In this document: positions 26,450 through 35,158 of the stretch, one piece after another
Layout of the letters: each line of letters starts with the position of its first letter
How positions within the stretch are numbered: the first letter of the stretch is position 1
NCBI RefSeq assembly: GCF_019024285.1
Contig: NZ_WMKZ01000003.1
Coordinates: 186,001-250,000 of the forward strand
Origin: Alkalihalobacterium elongatum
GTDB taxonomy: Bacteria > Bacillota > Bacilli > Bacillales > Bacillaceae_F
DNA: 64,000 nucleotides
Direction of reading: 5' to 3'
Notes under the pieces: generated by a model
Databases searched by the model: none
What the model saw: only the letters and a program-made list of their open reading frames with translations
Told to the model about the DNA's origin: nothing
Translations under genes and position numbers: made by a program

Positions 26450-27853
26450 TTACGCGTCTTTTTCTTCAATTTCAACTTCAATTTCAACTTCATCTTCAAC
26501 TTCTTCAATTTCATTGTGCTCTGCGTCTTCAGTTATTTCGTCATCTTCCGTTATTTCCTCTGTTTGAGACTCAAACGTTTGACCAATATTATTTCGGATA
26601 TTAATGAGTGCTCCATCATAAAGCTGATGAGTTCCTCTTACGACAACATATTCACCTTCTGCTAGTCCACTTTCAACACTAAACATTTCTGATGTTTCAT
26701 TAGCGATAGTAATAGCACGTCTTTCAACTCTTTCTCCGTCAGAAGTTACATAAACAATTCGTTCGTTATTTTCAGTTGATACAGCATTAGCAGGGACTAG
26801 GATTTCTTCAACCGCAAAAGAAGGCTTAATAATCACTTCTGCAAGCATCCCTATTCTTAGGTCATCATCTGGATCAACCAATGCAATTTCTACAGGATAA
26901 GCACGTGATTGTTCAGCAGGGATTATACTAATATGTCTAATATTACCCTCATACGTTTTGTTCATTGAACGAATATGAACATCGACCTTTTCACCGACTT
27001 GTAAGTTAGGCAGGACTGACTCATTTACATTTAACTGAACAACTGGTTCATCCATTTGAACAAGTTGTAATAATGGAGCTTGTGGAGAAACCATTTCACC
27101 TACAGATACGTTAAAGTTACTAATTTGACCAGCCATGGGGGCACGTACTACGGCATGTGTTTTTTGTTGCTCTGCCATTTCTACGCCAACTTTAGCTTGC
27201 TTTACGGAGGCCTCTGCAGCTGAGATTTGATCTGTTCCTCGTGCTTGTTGTAACGCCATTTCAGCTTGTTTCACTGCTGTTTCAGCTTGTTTTTTATCAC
27301 TTTCTGTCGGCATATTACTTCCTAGTATACTTTTAAAAACGCCTTGTAATTCTTCTGGTACCTCATCAAGGTCTATATCTGCTTGGCTGTCTGCGTTTTT
27401 AATCATCTCTACTACATCTTTCGCTTGTTGAAGCTGTAATTCGGCTTGCTTAATACTTTGTTCTCTCATAGATTTAGCACTTTTTAAATTGGCTTCAGCT
27501 GCTTCTAAACCAGCTCGTGCTTGAGATATGTTTAGGTCGACATCTGTTGCATCTATTTCAATCAAAACGTCGTTTCTTTTAACAGTATCTCCGTTTTTAA
27601 CACGAACAGTCTTGACCTCACCAGCTAACATAGGTATAACTGGAACAAGCTTACTTGCCATAACATTTCCAGGAAGCTTTAGCTCACTAACGAGTTCACC
27701 TTTTTGAATTTCAGCAATTTCAACTGGATAACTGATTTCTACCTCTTCTTCTTCGACTGAGCTAGTAGTTTCAGAGTTACATCCAGCTAGTCCAAAACTT
27801 AATACCATTGTCGTTGCAAGAAGTCCAACTCCTACACGTTTTCTAAATTTCAT
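26450..27853 (-). CDS. RND adaptor lipoprotein (HlyD/MFP family)
   Basis: A 467-residue membrane-fusion protein. A lipoprotein signal ends at LSFGLAGC, followed by a beta-barrel/lipoyl half-motif (VIPMLAGEVKTVRVKNGDTV), a long alpha hairpin rich in Ala/Gln (about 105-220), the second lipoyl half (VVRAPMAGQISNFNVSVGE) and a barrel domain. The C-terminus is an acidic Glu/Val/Ile tail encoded by a 12-bp tandem repeat. Start 27853 follows GGAGGT. It is the first gene of the operon with the RND pump, which it links or stabilises at the outer face of the membrane. Unusual: the acidic tail is not part of the family fold. Confidence 0.92.
   Translation of the reverse strand: MKFRKRVGVGLLATTMVLSFGLAGCNSETTSSVEEEEVEISYPVEIAEIQKGELVSELKLPGNVMASKLVPVIPMLAGEVKTVRVKNGDTVKRNDVLIEIDATDVDLNISQARAGLEAAEANLKSAKSMREQSIKQAELQLQQAKDVVEMIKNADSQADIDLDEVPEELQGVFKSILGSNMPTESDKKQAETAVKQAEMALQQARGTDQISAAEASVKQAKVGVEMAEQQKTHAVVRAPMAGQISNFNVSVGEMVSPQAPLLQLVQMDEPVVQLNVNESVLPNLQVGEKVDVHIRSMNKTYEGNIRHISIIPAEQSRAYPVEIALVDPDDDLRIGMLAEVIIKPSFAVEEILVPANAVSTENNERIVYVTSDGERVERRAITIANETSEMFSVESGLAEGEYVVVRGTHQLYDGALINIRNNIGQTFESQTEEITEDDEITEDAEHNEIEEVEDEVEIEVEIEEKDA
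26465..26500 (-). repeat. 12-bp tandem repeat encoding an acidic tail
   Basis: Three consecutive 12-bp units (TTCAATTTCAAC twice, then TTCATCTTCAAC on the plus strand) inside the adaptor gene. Being a multiple of three, changes in copy number would lengthen or shorten the Glu-rich C-terminal tail without a frameshift. Confidence 0.75.
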
Positions 27854-27910
27854 GTTCTTGACCTCCATCTATCATTACAAAAATAAATTACACTTATCTC
27901 AACTTTAACG

Positions 27911-27945
27911 ATTGTAACACTTTAAGATGAACTGAATATGAACTG
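27911..27945 (-). promoter_or_regulatory. Response-regulator site and promoter of the RND operon
   Basis: On the minus strand two copies of CAGTTCAT (plus-strand ATGAACTG at 27927-27934 and 27938-27945) are spaced by 11 bp. They are followed by TACAAT (27916-27911) as a -10 box, without a good -35. One helical turn between direct repeats ahead of a weak -35 is the classic layout for activation by an OmpR-type regulator, and such a regulator is encoded at the end of this gene run. Confidence 0.6.
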
Positions 27946-27958
27946 GAGAAAAAAATAC

Positions 27959-28004
27959 GTGTCAGGCACCTTTATCATATTAATGTGTTAAAGGTGCCTG
28001 ACAC
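27959..28004. repeat. REP-like palindromic repeat, copy 2
   Basis: Perfect 16-bp inverted repeat GTGTCAGGCACCTTTA (27959-27974) with TAAAGGTGCCTGACAC (27989-28004) around a 14-nt loop containing TTAATGTGT. Related to the element at 21046-21090. The rest of the interval to the next gene (28005-28243) shows no gene or clear site. Confidence 0.85.
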
Positions 28005-28243
28005 CCAATCATAAGCTTGTCGCTTTTAAAATTGGCAATAATATGTTAAATTCATCATATTTACAGCTCTACTGTTGCAGTCTGGATGAGAAATAAAACT
28101 ATACTAAGACTTATTTAATTTATCACATCTAATCAGTAATCTCATTTAAATATGCACTGGTGTAAATTTAACCTATTTATAGACAAGAAAACGTCAAGGC
28201 CTATTCCAAATTCCAAAAGAAAAAGAATAGAGAGAGATGTTGA

Positions 28244-29362
28244 ATGGATATGAAAAAAAAGCATGTAAATGAAATATTTTTTTTAAGAAGCATCGCTTGT
28301 TTAAGTATCGTTTTGCTGCACTCGATCGCATGGGGAACGGAGCATATAAGACATTTATCCAAGCTTCCTGAATTTTTATTAATGATATTAGACTCTGTAA
28401 ATGTATTTTTATATTACGGGACACCTGCGTTTATTTTTATAACAGCTTTTATTCTCGGGTATAGTTACGAGGGCAAGGAGATTGCTTTTAAGCCGTTTAT
28501 GCTAAAAAGAGTAAAATTCATCCTAATACCTTATTTATGTATGGCTGTGTTATATGCCCTGCCGTTTTTACTAATTTCACTAGAACAATTTACTTTGAAA
28601 GTATTTTTAAACGCTGTAATAGGTGATTTCCATGCCTATTTTGTGTTAATTATTTTTCAATTTTATTTTCTGTTTATCTTATTCAAGAAATGGTTTGACA
28701 GTCGTTCGCCTTCCCTTGTTATTGCAGGCTCTCTAATCATCAATATAATCTATTTATCTATTTTCAATTTTACTGATCCTATAAATGTTTGGTATAGCGA
28801 ATATATTTGGGAACGTTTTTATTGGATCCCTTTCCCTGGATGGATTTTTTATTATTCTCTTGCGTATTATACGGGGCGTCATTATCAAGCCATGATTACT
28901 ACAATAAGTAAATACAAAAACTTAATATTAGCAGCACCAATTATTACAAGCATTTCCTTACTATCCTTGTATCATAGTGAGGTCATTATTATTCACAGTT
29001 CAAAACGAGTTGATATTTTACTTCACACGATCAGTATTATTGCATTAGTAATCTATATCGGTATAAAACTGAAAAAAATTCCGAGCGTTCTTATGCTAAT
29101 CAGTAAGTACTCTTACGGGATATATTTATTGCATACACTCTATATGGCAGCCCTTATTTTGTTCTTTGCTCTCACCTCTATAAATCTAGGAGTTTTTACA
29201 ATTATAATCCTATTCTTTGGGAGTATAATTTGTTCAATTTACACTATCTATATACTTAACCTATTTTCATTTGGAAAATATATAGTTGGAAATGTTAATG
29301 TTAATCAACAATCAACTGTGAAGACTTCTAAATCAAATGTAAATATGCGAGGCGTCACTTAA
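28244..29362 (+). CDS. Membrane acyltransferase (Acyl_transf_3 / OafA-like)
   Basis: A 372-residue polytopic protein with about ten TM helices. The N-terminus has the acyltransferase-3 signature: FFLRSIACLSIVLLHSI with the conserved His, then the Arg-containing FKPFMLKRVKFILIPYL. Such enzymes O-acetylate or acylate cell-surface polysaccharides and lipids at the membrane. The start at 28244 has a GAGAGAG site; ATG 28250 is also possible. A serine hydrolase gene follows after 29 nt, so they probably form a two-gene unit, possibly adding and removing acyl groups; that coupling is inference. Confidence 0.85.
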   Translation: MDMKKKHVNEIFFLRSIACLSIVLLHSIAWGTEHIRHLSKLPEFLLMILDSVNVFLYYGTPAFIFITAFILGYSYEGKEIAFKPFMLKRVKFILIPYLCMAVLYALPFLLISLEQFTLKVFLNAVIGDFHAYFVLIIFQFYFLFILFKKWFDSRSPSLVIAGSLIINIIYLSIFNFTDPINVWYSEYIWERFYWIPFPGWIFYYSLAYYTGRHYQAMITTISKYKNLILAAPIITSISLLSLYHSEVIIIHSSKRVDILLHTISIIALVIYIGIKLKKIPSVLMLISKYSYGIYLLHTLYMAALILFFALTSINLGVFTIIILFFGSIICSIYTIYILNLFSFGKYIVGNVNVNQQSTVKTSKSNVNMRGVT

Positions 29363-29391
29363 AAACCTACTAATTTAAGGATGAGTTTATC

Positions 29392-30480
29392 ATGTTTGGT
29401 AAAAACAAATGGCCAATAATTATAATATCTGGGATATTTTTTACAATTATCTACACCTTTGCAGGGTCAAAAAATTCAACACCTTTGAATACAAATTCAA
29501 ACTGGGAACAGCATGAAACACCCGAGAAGGCAGGGTGGTCATCAGAACGGTTGGAAGAAGCTAAAAGATATTATGACACCTTAGGTTCAACAGCTGCAAT
29601 GGTAATATACGATGGGAAAATTCTAGCTTCCTGGGGAGATGTTACAAGAAAAAGCAATATTCATTCTGTCAGGAAAAGCTTTTTAAGTGCACTTTACGGC
29701 ATTCACATTAATGAAGGCACCATCGACATTCATGCCACATTAAAAGACTTAGACATCATGGACAATGTTCAACTTACTGAACAAGAACAACAAGCGACAA
29801 TTGCTGACTTGCTTACATCCCGTTCGGGTGTTTTTCTAACCGCGGGTGAAGAGTCGTTATGGATGAGGTGGACTCGACCAGATCGCGGCTTACATTTACC
29901 AGGAACTCATTTTTACTATAACAACTGGGACTTCAATGTTTTAGGAACGATTTTTAAAGATAAAACTAATACTGATTTGTTTACAGAATTCAAAGAAAAA
30001 ATTGCGATTCCTATTGGGATGGAAGATTATTCTGTTGAGGATACCTCTTATAAACTAGAAGTCAATCGCTCGATCCATCCTTCTTTTTTATTTCGAATGT
30101 CAACAAGAGATATGGCTAGATTCGGCCAATTATATTTACAAAATGGAATGTGGGAAGGTAAACAAATCATTCCGAACGACTGGATTAAGGAGAGTACGAA
30201 GGTGCATACCCCAGTAATGAATACAGAAGCTTATGGGTACGGATATATGTGGTGGGTTGCGGATACAGAGGAGTTTAGTGATTTAGGTCTTTATTCTGCG
30301 ATCGGGAGATACGGACAATCAATCGATATCATACCAGAAAAAAAACTCGTTTTTGTTCATCGCGTAAACTCTGATAATCTCCTCAATCGCACGATCAAGC
30401 AAGTGAGTAATAAAAAAAGATTAACGTTATTACAAAAAATTCTCGATGCACAAGTGTCAGAACCAGAATATGAGGAATAG
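29392..30480 (+). CDS. Serine hydrolase of the beta-lactamase class C / esterase family
   Basis: A 362-residue enzyme with an N-terminal hydrophobic anchor (residues about 7-25), so it is extracytoplasmic. The catalytic SxxK motif is S92-V-R-K95 in HSVRKSFLS; the Tyr motif appears as YYNNWDFN, and the third motif lies near GRYGQSIDIIPEKKL. The family includes penicillin-binding-protein-like esterases and D-aminopeptidases; an esterase acting on surface acyl groups would fit the upstream acyltransferase. RBS AAGGATGAG. The stop codon lies inside a hairpin. Confidence 0.85.
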   Translation: MFGKNKWPIIIISGIFFTIIYTFAGSKNSTPLNTNSNWEQHETPEKAGWSSERLEEAKRYYDTLGSTAAMVIYDGKILASWGDVTRKSNIHSVRKSFLSALYGIHINEGTIDIHATLKDLDIMDNVQLTEQEQQATIADLLTSRSGVFLTAGEESLWMRWTRPDRGLHLPGTHFYYNNWDFNVLGTIFKDKTNTDLFTEFKEKIAIPIGMEDYSVEDTSYKLEVNRSIHPSFLFRMSTRDMARFGQLYLQNGMWEGKQIIPNDWIKESTKVHTPVMNTEAYGYGYMWWVADTEEFSDLGLYSAIGRYGQSIDIIPEKKLVFVHRVNSDNLLNRTIKQVSNKKRLTLLQKILDAQVSEPEYEE

Positions 30481-30503
30481 GGACGTCCAGTAACGTCCCT
30501 ATT
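30476..30503 (+). terminator. Hairpin overlapping the serine hydrolase stop
   Basis: Perfect 11-bp stem AATAGGGACGT (30476-30486) with ACGTCCCTATT (30493-30503), followed by a weak T-tract. Confidence 0.65.
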
Positions 30504-30520
30504 CTTGCGCTTTTCTAACG

Positions 30521-30910
30521 TTATAAGTTTTTTTGATCAACATTCAATTCAATAATATGACCATCAGGGTCGCAGCAAAAGATCTGTGCAAAGCCACTTT
30601 TGCTATAACGATTTTCTTTGTGTGGAACATTGTGCTTCTTAAGCCATTCTAGTGCTGCATCGTAATTTTCTACCCTCAATGCAAAATGAGCGTCACGCGT
30701 ATTAATTTCATGGTTCTTCTTAATCATCTTAGACTCTGGGAGCACGATTAGATGTATTTGCTGATTTCCGACTTGGAACCAAGCGCCAGCAAAATCAAAG
30801 TTAGGTCGGTCTAACTCCTTTAATCCTAATATTTCACTATAAAACGATTTTGCCCTTTCTAAATCTGTAACTGGCAAACTAACATGATGTAATTCCTTGT
30901 ATGTAATCAA
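30521..30910 (-). CDS. VOC-family (glyoxalase-like) protein
   Basis: A 129-residue vicinal-oxygen-chelate protein with two beta-alpha-beta modules. Metal-site positions resemble His in YKELHHVSLPV and Glu in GHIIELNV. The sequence is closest in style to YwbC/glyoxalase-like Bacillus proteins; no fosfomycin- or bleomycin-type signature is seen. The downstream end of the NAD(P)HX repair gene lies 28 nt upstream on the same strand. Reaction unknown. Confidence 0.82.
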   Translation of the reverse strand: MITYKELHHVSLPVTDLERAKSFYSEILGLKELDRPNFDFAGAWFQVGNQQIHLIVLPESKMIKKNHEINTRDAHFALRVENYDAALEWLKKHNVPHKENRYSKSGFAQIFCCDPDGHIIELNVDQKNL

Positions 30911-30938
30911 AATAGAACGTCCTTCCTATCTGTAGTAT

Positions 30939-32459
30939 TTATTTCAGTAATTTTAGCGTTGCTGGGAGATGTTCAATAAGGTCCGTTGCGAGCACATCCA
31001 TCTTAGTATGTTTACCTTCAATTAATAAATCTGCTGATTGGCCATGAACAAATACTGCATTACTAATGGCTGCTTGAATGGACTTGTGCTGCAACATAAA
31101 AGCAAGAATAATACCCGTAAGAACATCTCCAGTACCACCTTTAGCTAGTGCTGAATTTCCTGTTGGATTTACAAACTGTTCACCACCAGGTGTCGTTACA
31201 ATCGTAGAAGGCCCTTTTAATACTAGATAAACTCCATGCTCTTCAGCAAACTTTTTAGATAGTCCAAATCGGTTATTCTCAACGTCATCAATGGAGACTC
31301 CACATAACCGTGCCATTTCTCCTGCATGGGGTGTTATTACAGTCGGTTTCGAACGGCTTTTTAAAAGGAACAACAATTCTTTTAAATGAAACAAAGCATC
31401 CGCATCTAAAACAACTGGCATCTGTTGCTTTAAAGCAACTTCTACTACTTTTTGTCCACCCTTCGTTCTTCCCATCCCAGGTCCAATTGCAATTACATCA
31501 AACGCATTAAAGTTAAGGTCCACCTCACCTTTAAAATGTCCGTTTTCGGAAGCACATGGCATATACATCGCTTCTAAAAAATGAGTTGCTACAATAGGAT
31601 GAATGACGTCTGGTACCGCAACCGTTAGTAAACCCGCTCCGCTTCGTAACGAAGCTTTTGCAGAAAGCATGATAGCCCCCGTCATACGCTGTGAACCACC
31701 GAGCAATAGTCCTTTTCCATTCGCGCCTTTGTGTGAATGAGCAGGTCTATTAGGTAAGTATTGCTTTACCTGCTGTTCTGTCCACAGCATTCTTTTTTGT
31801 GCACACTCTTTGCCGACTAACGGAGGTATACCGATGTCAGCAACTTGTACCTCACCATAAAATGAAGCTGCTGGATAAGTATAAGCGCCCACTTTAGGGT
31901 ATTGGATTGCAATTGTCGTTTCTGCTTTAACAGCTAACGTTACTTTTCCCCCGTCAGCTGGTACACCACTAGGAATATCTATGGAAATGACTTGTCTAGA
32001 CTTTAATGAATTAATCTCTTGAATTATTTCTTCATATGGAGAACGCAGGTCACCTTTTACACCAATTCCTAAAAGACAATCAATAATAACATCGTAAGTA
32101 GACAATAACGTAAAAAATCGTTCTTCATTACCAGAAAAGTAATCAACACGGTACCCCGATCTTATGTATACTTCTAAAGCATGCTTTGCTGCCCCTTTTA
32201 TTTTTTCATATGGCGGTATGACCCATAGTTGGACAGTATATCCATAGCTTTTTAAAATTCTTGCAATTACAAACCCATCACCGCCATTGTTTCCAGCGCC
32301 TGCAAGGACTACAATAGGTTGATGAGCATTTATCTTTTCCATTATATGCTTTGTGACTGATTGTCCAGCACATTCCATTAATGTATCTTCACTTATTCCG
32401 ATTTGTTGGAAAGTGTAATTGTCAATAGTATACATTTCTTCGGCAGTTACAATTCTCAT
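30939..32459 (-). CDS. nnr: Bifunctional NAD(P)HX epimerase/dehydratase
   Basis: A 506-residue fusion of both metabolite-repair activities that rescue hydrated NADH and NADPH. The N-terminal epimerase (about 1-215) has AGAGNNGGDGFVIARIL and the DIPSGVPADGG loop. The C-terminal ADP-dependent dehydratase (about 230-506) has HSHKGANGKGLLLGGS, ITPHAGEMARL and the nucleotide loop GNSALAKGGTGDVLTGII. RBS GGGGGTGA lies upstream of ATG 32459. It may be cotranscribed with the VOC gene after it. Confidence 0.95.
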   Translation of the reverse strand: MRIVTAEEMYTIDNYTFQQIGISEDTLMECAGQSVTKHIMEKINAHQPIVVLAGAGNNGGDGFVIARILKSYGYTVQLWVIPPYEKIKGAAKHALEVYIRSGYRVDYFSGNEERFFTLLSTYDVIIDCLLGIGVKGDLRSPYEEIIQEINSLKSRQVISIDIPSGVPADGGKVTLAVKAETTIAIQYPKVGAYTYPAASFYGEVQVADIGIPPLVGKECAQKRMLWTEQQVKQYLPNRPAHSHKGANGKGLLLGGSQRMTGAIMLSAKASLRSGAGLLTVAVPDVIHPIVATHFLEAMYMPCASENGHFKGEVDLNFNAFDVIAIGPGMGRTKGGQKVVEVALKQQMPVVLDADALFHLKELLFLLKSRSKPTVITPHAGEMARLCGVSIDDVENNRFGLSKKFAEEHGVYLVLKGPSTIVTTPGGEQFVNPTGNSALAKGGTGDVLTGIILAFMLQHKSIQAAISNAVFVHGQSADLLIEGKHTKMDVLATDLIEHLPATLKLLK

Positions 32460-32682
32460 TTGATCACCCCCAAATCTTTTCTTACCTTAATCATAATTAC
32501 TTCATGTTCATTTTGGTAGTGCATTCACATTTTCTATAAATTTTATTGAGTGAGAGCTACAAACTTTTAGACTAAATATTAAAGGCTCTTTACTTAAAGA
32601 ATGTTGCTTAATGCTTAAGCATAAATTCTATTGATAATTGCCATCATATGAAGTGAAGATATTATGAGTAGGAGTGAATAAA

Positions 32683-32832
32683 TTGACCAACAACAAAAAG
32701 CGAATGAACCAGAAAAACGGAAGTCAAAAAGGAAATCCATATAATGATGGAATGACTTCTGATAATATGTTATCAAAAGAAGAGCTAGAAAAAGCAATTT
32801 CGCCAACAGGCAGACAAAATTCGCAACAATAA
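32683..32832 (+). CDS. Small hydrophilic protein, 49 residues
   Basis: A TTG-started frame with AGGAGTGA at 32670-32677 and a 5-nt spacer. The product is rich in Asn, Gln, Lys and Gly at the start (MTNNKKRMNQKNGSQKGNP) with a helix-prone SKEELEKAISPTGRQ end. Composition resembles small spore-associated Bacillus proteins, but I cannot name it. A terminator follows at 32877. The ribosome site, composition and terminator support it as a real gene; the only support for function is composition. Confidence 0.6.
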   Translation: MTNNKKRMNQKNGSQKGNPYNDGMTSDNMLSKEELEKAISPTGRQNSQQ

Positions 32833-32876
32833 TTCCTGGCTTAAACTCAATCTAATCCTGAAAAGCTAAGACAATT

Positions 32877-32924
32877 ATCCCCTCATTTAAGAAGCAACTA
32901 TTATAAGTTGTATACAGAGGGGAT
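32877..32924 (+). terminator. Terminator of the small gene
   Basis: ATCCCCTC (32877-32884) pairs with GAGGGGAT (32917-32924), with CAACT/AGTTG pairing inside; TTTATTTTAATT follows. Confidence 0.7.
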
Positions 32925-32943
32925 TTTATTTTAATTAAAATAT

Positions 32944-33378
32944 TTATCCAAATAGATACATCGCTTGGACAATAAAAGTTACTAGTAGTAGCACACCAAC
33001 ACCAACGTGCTCTGCATCTGGTACAATATGATTTTTTATTTTCGGTAAAAATTTATAGGTTCTCATAAAATACTGCTCATAATCTTTTCTTACGGTTTTA
33101 GGATAACCAGTAAAATAAGGAAACCACCAAGCAAATACATGCATTATGAGTATGATACTTGTTAAACCAAAACCAACCCACACACTCCAGCTTGTATTAT
33201 AGTAAAAACATAACGCAATAATAATGAGTGGAGGATAATTTCCTAATATTTCAAATTTTCGTAAGCGCTTATCTCTTGCCTTTATATCATTAAAAGGAAA
33301 AAGATCTACAAAATCAATGATAACTTGGTAAAGCAAAAACACTAGAGGGGAAATAATCGTTAACACATATAGGTTCAT
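32944..33378 (-). CDS. Hypothetical membrane protein
   Basis: A 144-residue protein with about four TM helices (near residues 4-22, 48-66, 68-86 and 121-140) that I do not recognise. A cytoplasmic loop DLFPFNDIKARDKRLRKFE and a Trp/Tyr-rich AWWFPYFTGYPKTVRKDY segment are its distinctive features. The start at 33378 follows GAGGAGT, which lies inside a longer open frame. It is a single gene, convergent with the small 49-residue gene. Confidence 0.65.
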   Translation of the reverse strand: MNLYVLTIISPLVFLLYQVIIDFVDLFPFNDIKARDKRLRKFEILGNYPPLIIIALCFYYNTSWSVWVGFGLTSIILIMHVFAWWFPYFTGYPKTVRKDYEQYFMRTYKFLPKIKNHIVPDAEHVGVGVLLLVTFIVQAMYLFG

Positions 33379-33523
33379 TTTTTGACTCCTCATACTAAAA
33401 GTAGTTTCATGACCCTATTTATTATGTTGTTTAACTAGTCATTTTTAAGAAGGAATTTCTTGAAAGAAGAAGAATCGTTAGTAAATGGTAGTTTGATGTA
33501 AAAAAAGTGAAAGGAAGGTGTTT

Positions 33524-34360
33524 ATGCAATTAGGTCATAAAGCGAAAATCATTCAAGTTCCTGTTCCTACCCCAACGTTATACCCCCATACCACCACAAA
33601 TTGTTACCTAATCGGTAACGAGTATGAAAGTTTACTAGTTGATGCAGGGTATGATCGTAAAGAGACGAAGGTAGAAATTGAAAAAGCAATCGAGCAAAAT
33701 CATCTAGCTAGACCAGAAAAAATTATTCTTACCCATTCCCACCGTGACCATGCACCAGGCGTTCGGCAATTAAGCGATTGGTCACCCACCGTATACTGTC
33801 ATAAAAATGAAAAACGAGGAATAATCGAAGCCATCTCACCTATATCAAAGATCTCATATATAGCAGATGAAGCTACTTTAAATATAGCCTCTCTTAAGCT
33901 AGTAGTGCTTCATGGGCCAGGACATACATCAGGTCAAATCAATATATATATTCCTTCCGAACAAATCTTACTAGCTGGAGACAATATTGTTGCTGAAGGA
34001 ACAACATGGATTGGACCACCCGAAGGAAATATGAGTGAATATATCCAAACCCTCAATCGCTTAAAACGCCTCAAGCTGACATGTATTGGACCTGGTCACG
34101 GGCAATGGATTAAAAACCCTTACGAACAACTCGAATTCGTATTAAAACGGCGACTTCAACGTGAAAATCAAATCAAATCTTTATTGGTTAATCATGAGTA
34201 TCTAACCGCTACTCAACTGACTGAAAAAATCTATGAAAATACCATTCATCCTAGTGTTTTTTATGTTGCCAAGAAAACAATAGAAGCCCACCTCATTAAA
34301 CTAATTAATGAAGGTACTGTAGGACAAAAAGACCTAAATTATTTCATCGTAGGTTCCTAA
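33524..34360 (+). CDS. MBL-fold metallo-hydrolase
   Basis: A 278-residue metallo-beta-lactamase-fold hydrolase. The metal-binding motif HSHRDH is His71-x-His73-x-Asp75-His76; HGPGHTSG and GDNIV give the third His and the bridging Asp, and GPGHGQW the last ligand. A helical C-terminal region (about 205-278) resembles LACTB2-type nuclease or thioesterase proteins. The start at 33524 has AAGGAAGG before it. Its 3' end meets the NUDIX gene 5 nt away, with no terminator between. Confidence 0.87.
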   Translation: MQLGHKAKIIQVPVPTPTLYPHTTTNCYLIGNEYESLLVDAGYDRKETKVEIEKAIEQNHLARPEKIILTHSHRDHAPGVRQLSDWSPTVYCHKNEKRGIIEAISPISKISYIADEATLNIASLKLVVLHGPGHTSGQINIYIPSEQILLAGDNIVAEGTTWIGPPEGNMSEYIQTLNRLKRLKLTCIGPGHGQWIKNPYEQLEFVLKRRLQRENQIKSLLVNHEYLTATQLTEKIYENTIHPSVFYVAKKTIEAHLIKLINEGTVGQKDLNYFIVGS

Positions 34361-34365
34361 TCACT

Positions 34366-35028
34366 CTAGCCATTTCTTCTTTGTCTCTCGGGCATCATCA
34401 GTGGCTCTCCTTGTTGGTGATTCACCAAGGTACGAAGTGAAATAACGGTTGGGGATACCATCGGTAACTCACCTTTTTCATATAAGGCTAATGCTTCTTC
34501 AGGAGTAACCCAAAAAGCGTCATCAACTTCATGAAGGTCAGGTTTTGGGCTTTGTCCATCAGGGAGTTTAGCAAGAAAAAAGCGTGTATCAAAGCGCGCA
34601 GGGTTCCCTTTTGGAGTTAGCCGATAACCGAAATACTGTAAGTGACTAAGGTTAAGAAAACATTGTTCACGAGTTAATATATCTAAGAAAGATACTTTCC
34701 CTTCTAGTAAAAGACGGCGATATTCCATTTCTTGTTCTACTGTAAAATTAACGGGTCGTCCGCCTTTTTGCGTTCCTAGAAATATACCAACTTCTTCGAA
34801 TAATTCTCTCGCAGCTGCTACATAGTGGGCAACGCTAAAAGTCTCAGATGAATTATGGTTTATAATATACTCGCTGCCTACTATGTAGTCTTCTGGTTCA
34901 ACTGCTCCACCTGGAAAAACGTAATAACCACCTAGAAACTTCATAGTTTTTGGACGTTGCGTTAAATATACTCTTGATAAATGATCCATCAATACAACCG
35001 TTGAGGCAGGTTTTGGAATAACAGTCAT
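34366..35028 (-). CDS. NUDIX hydrolase
   Basis: A 220-residue protein with an expanded NUDIX box: GGYYVFPGGAVEPED, then an insertion of about 25 residues, then AARELFEEVGIFLG, so the standard Gx5Ex7REUXEEXGU spacing is stretched. This layout is typical of the NUDT19/YfcD-like subfamily, some of which act on CoA derivatives. It likely cleaves a nucleoside diphosphate linked to X. RBS AAGGAGG. Convergent with the MBL gene. Confidence 0.85.
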   Translation of the reverse strand: MTVIPKPASTVVLMDHLSRVYLTQRPKTMKFLGGYYVFPGGAVEPEDYIVGSEYIINHNSSETFSVAHYVAAARELFEEVGIFLGTQKGGRPVNFTVEQEMEYRRLLLEGKVSFLDILTREQCFLNLSHLQYFGYRLTPKGNPARFDTRFFLAKLPDGQSPKPDLHEVDDAFWVTPEEALALYEKGELPMVSPTVISLRTLVNHQQGEPLMMPERQRRNG

Positions 35029-35158
35029 TATTACCTCCTTTTTTGCTGATTTATATGGGTTAGATACCTAACAAAAGTAAAGCTTATTATATATAATATT
35101 CAATTTGTTTGACTTGTTTCCCTTCTTCTTAATAAATCAATTGTCTATTATAAAATCA

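Noticed and set aside
33260-33273. Sequence GTAAGCGCTTAT resembling a cre box
   Set aside because: Three mismatches to the consensus at the edges and located inside a membrane-protein gene away from any promoter.
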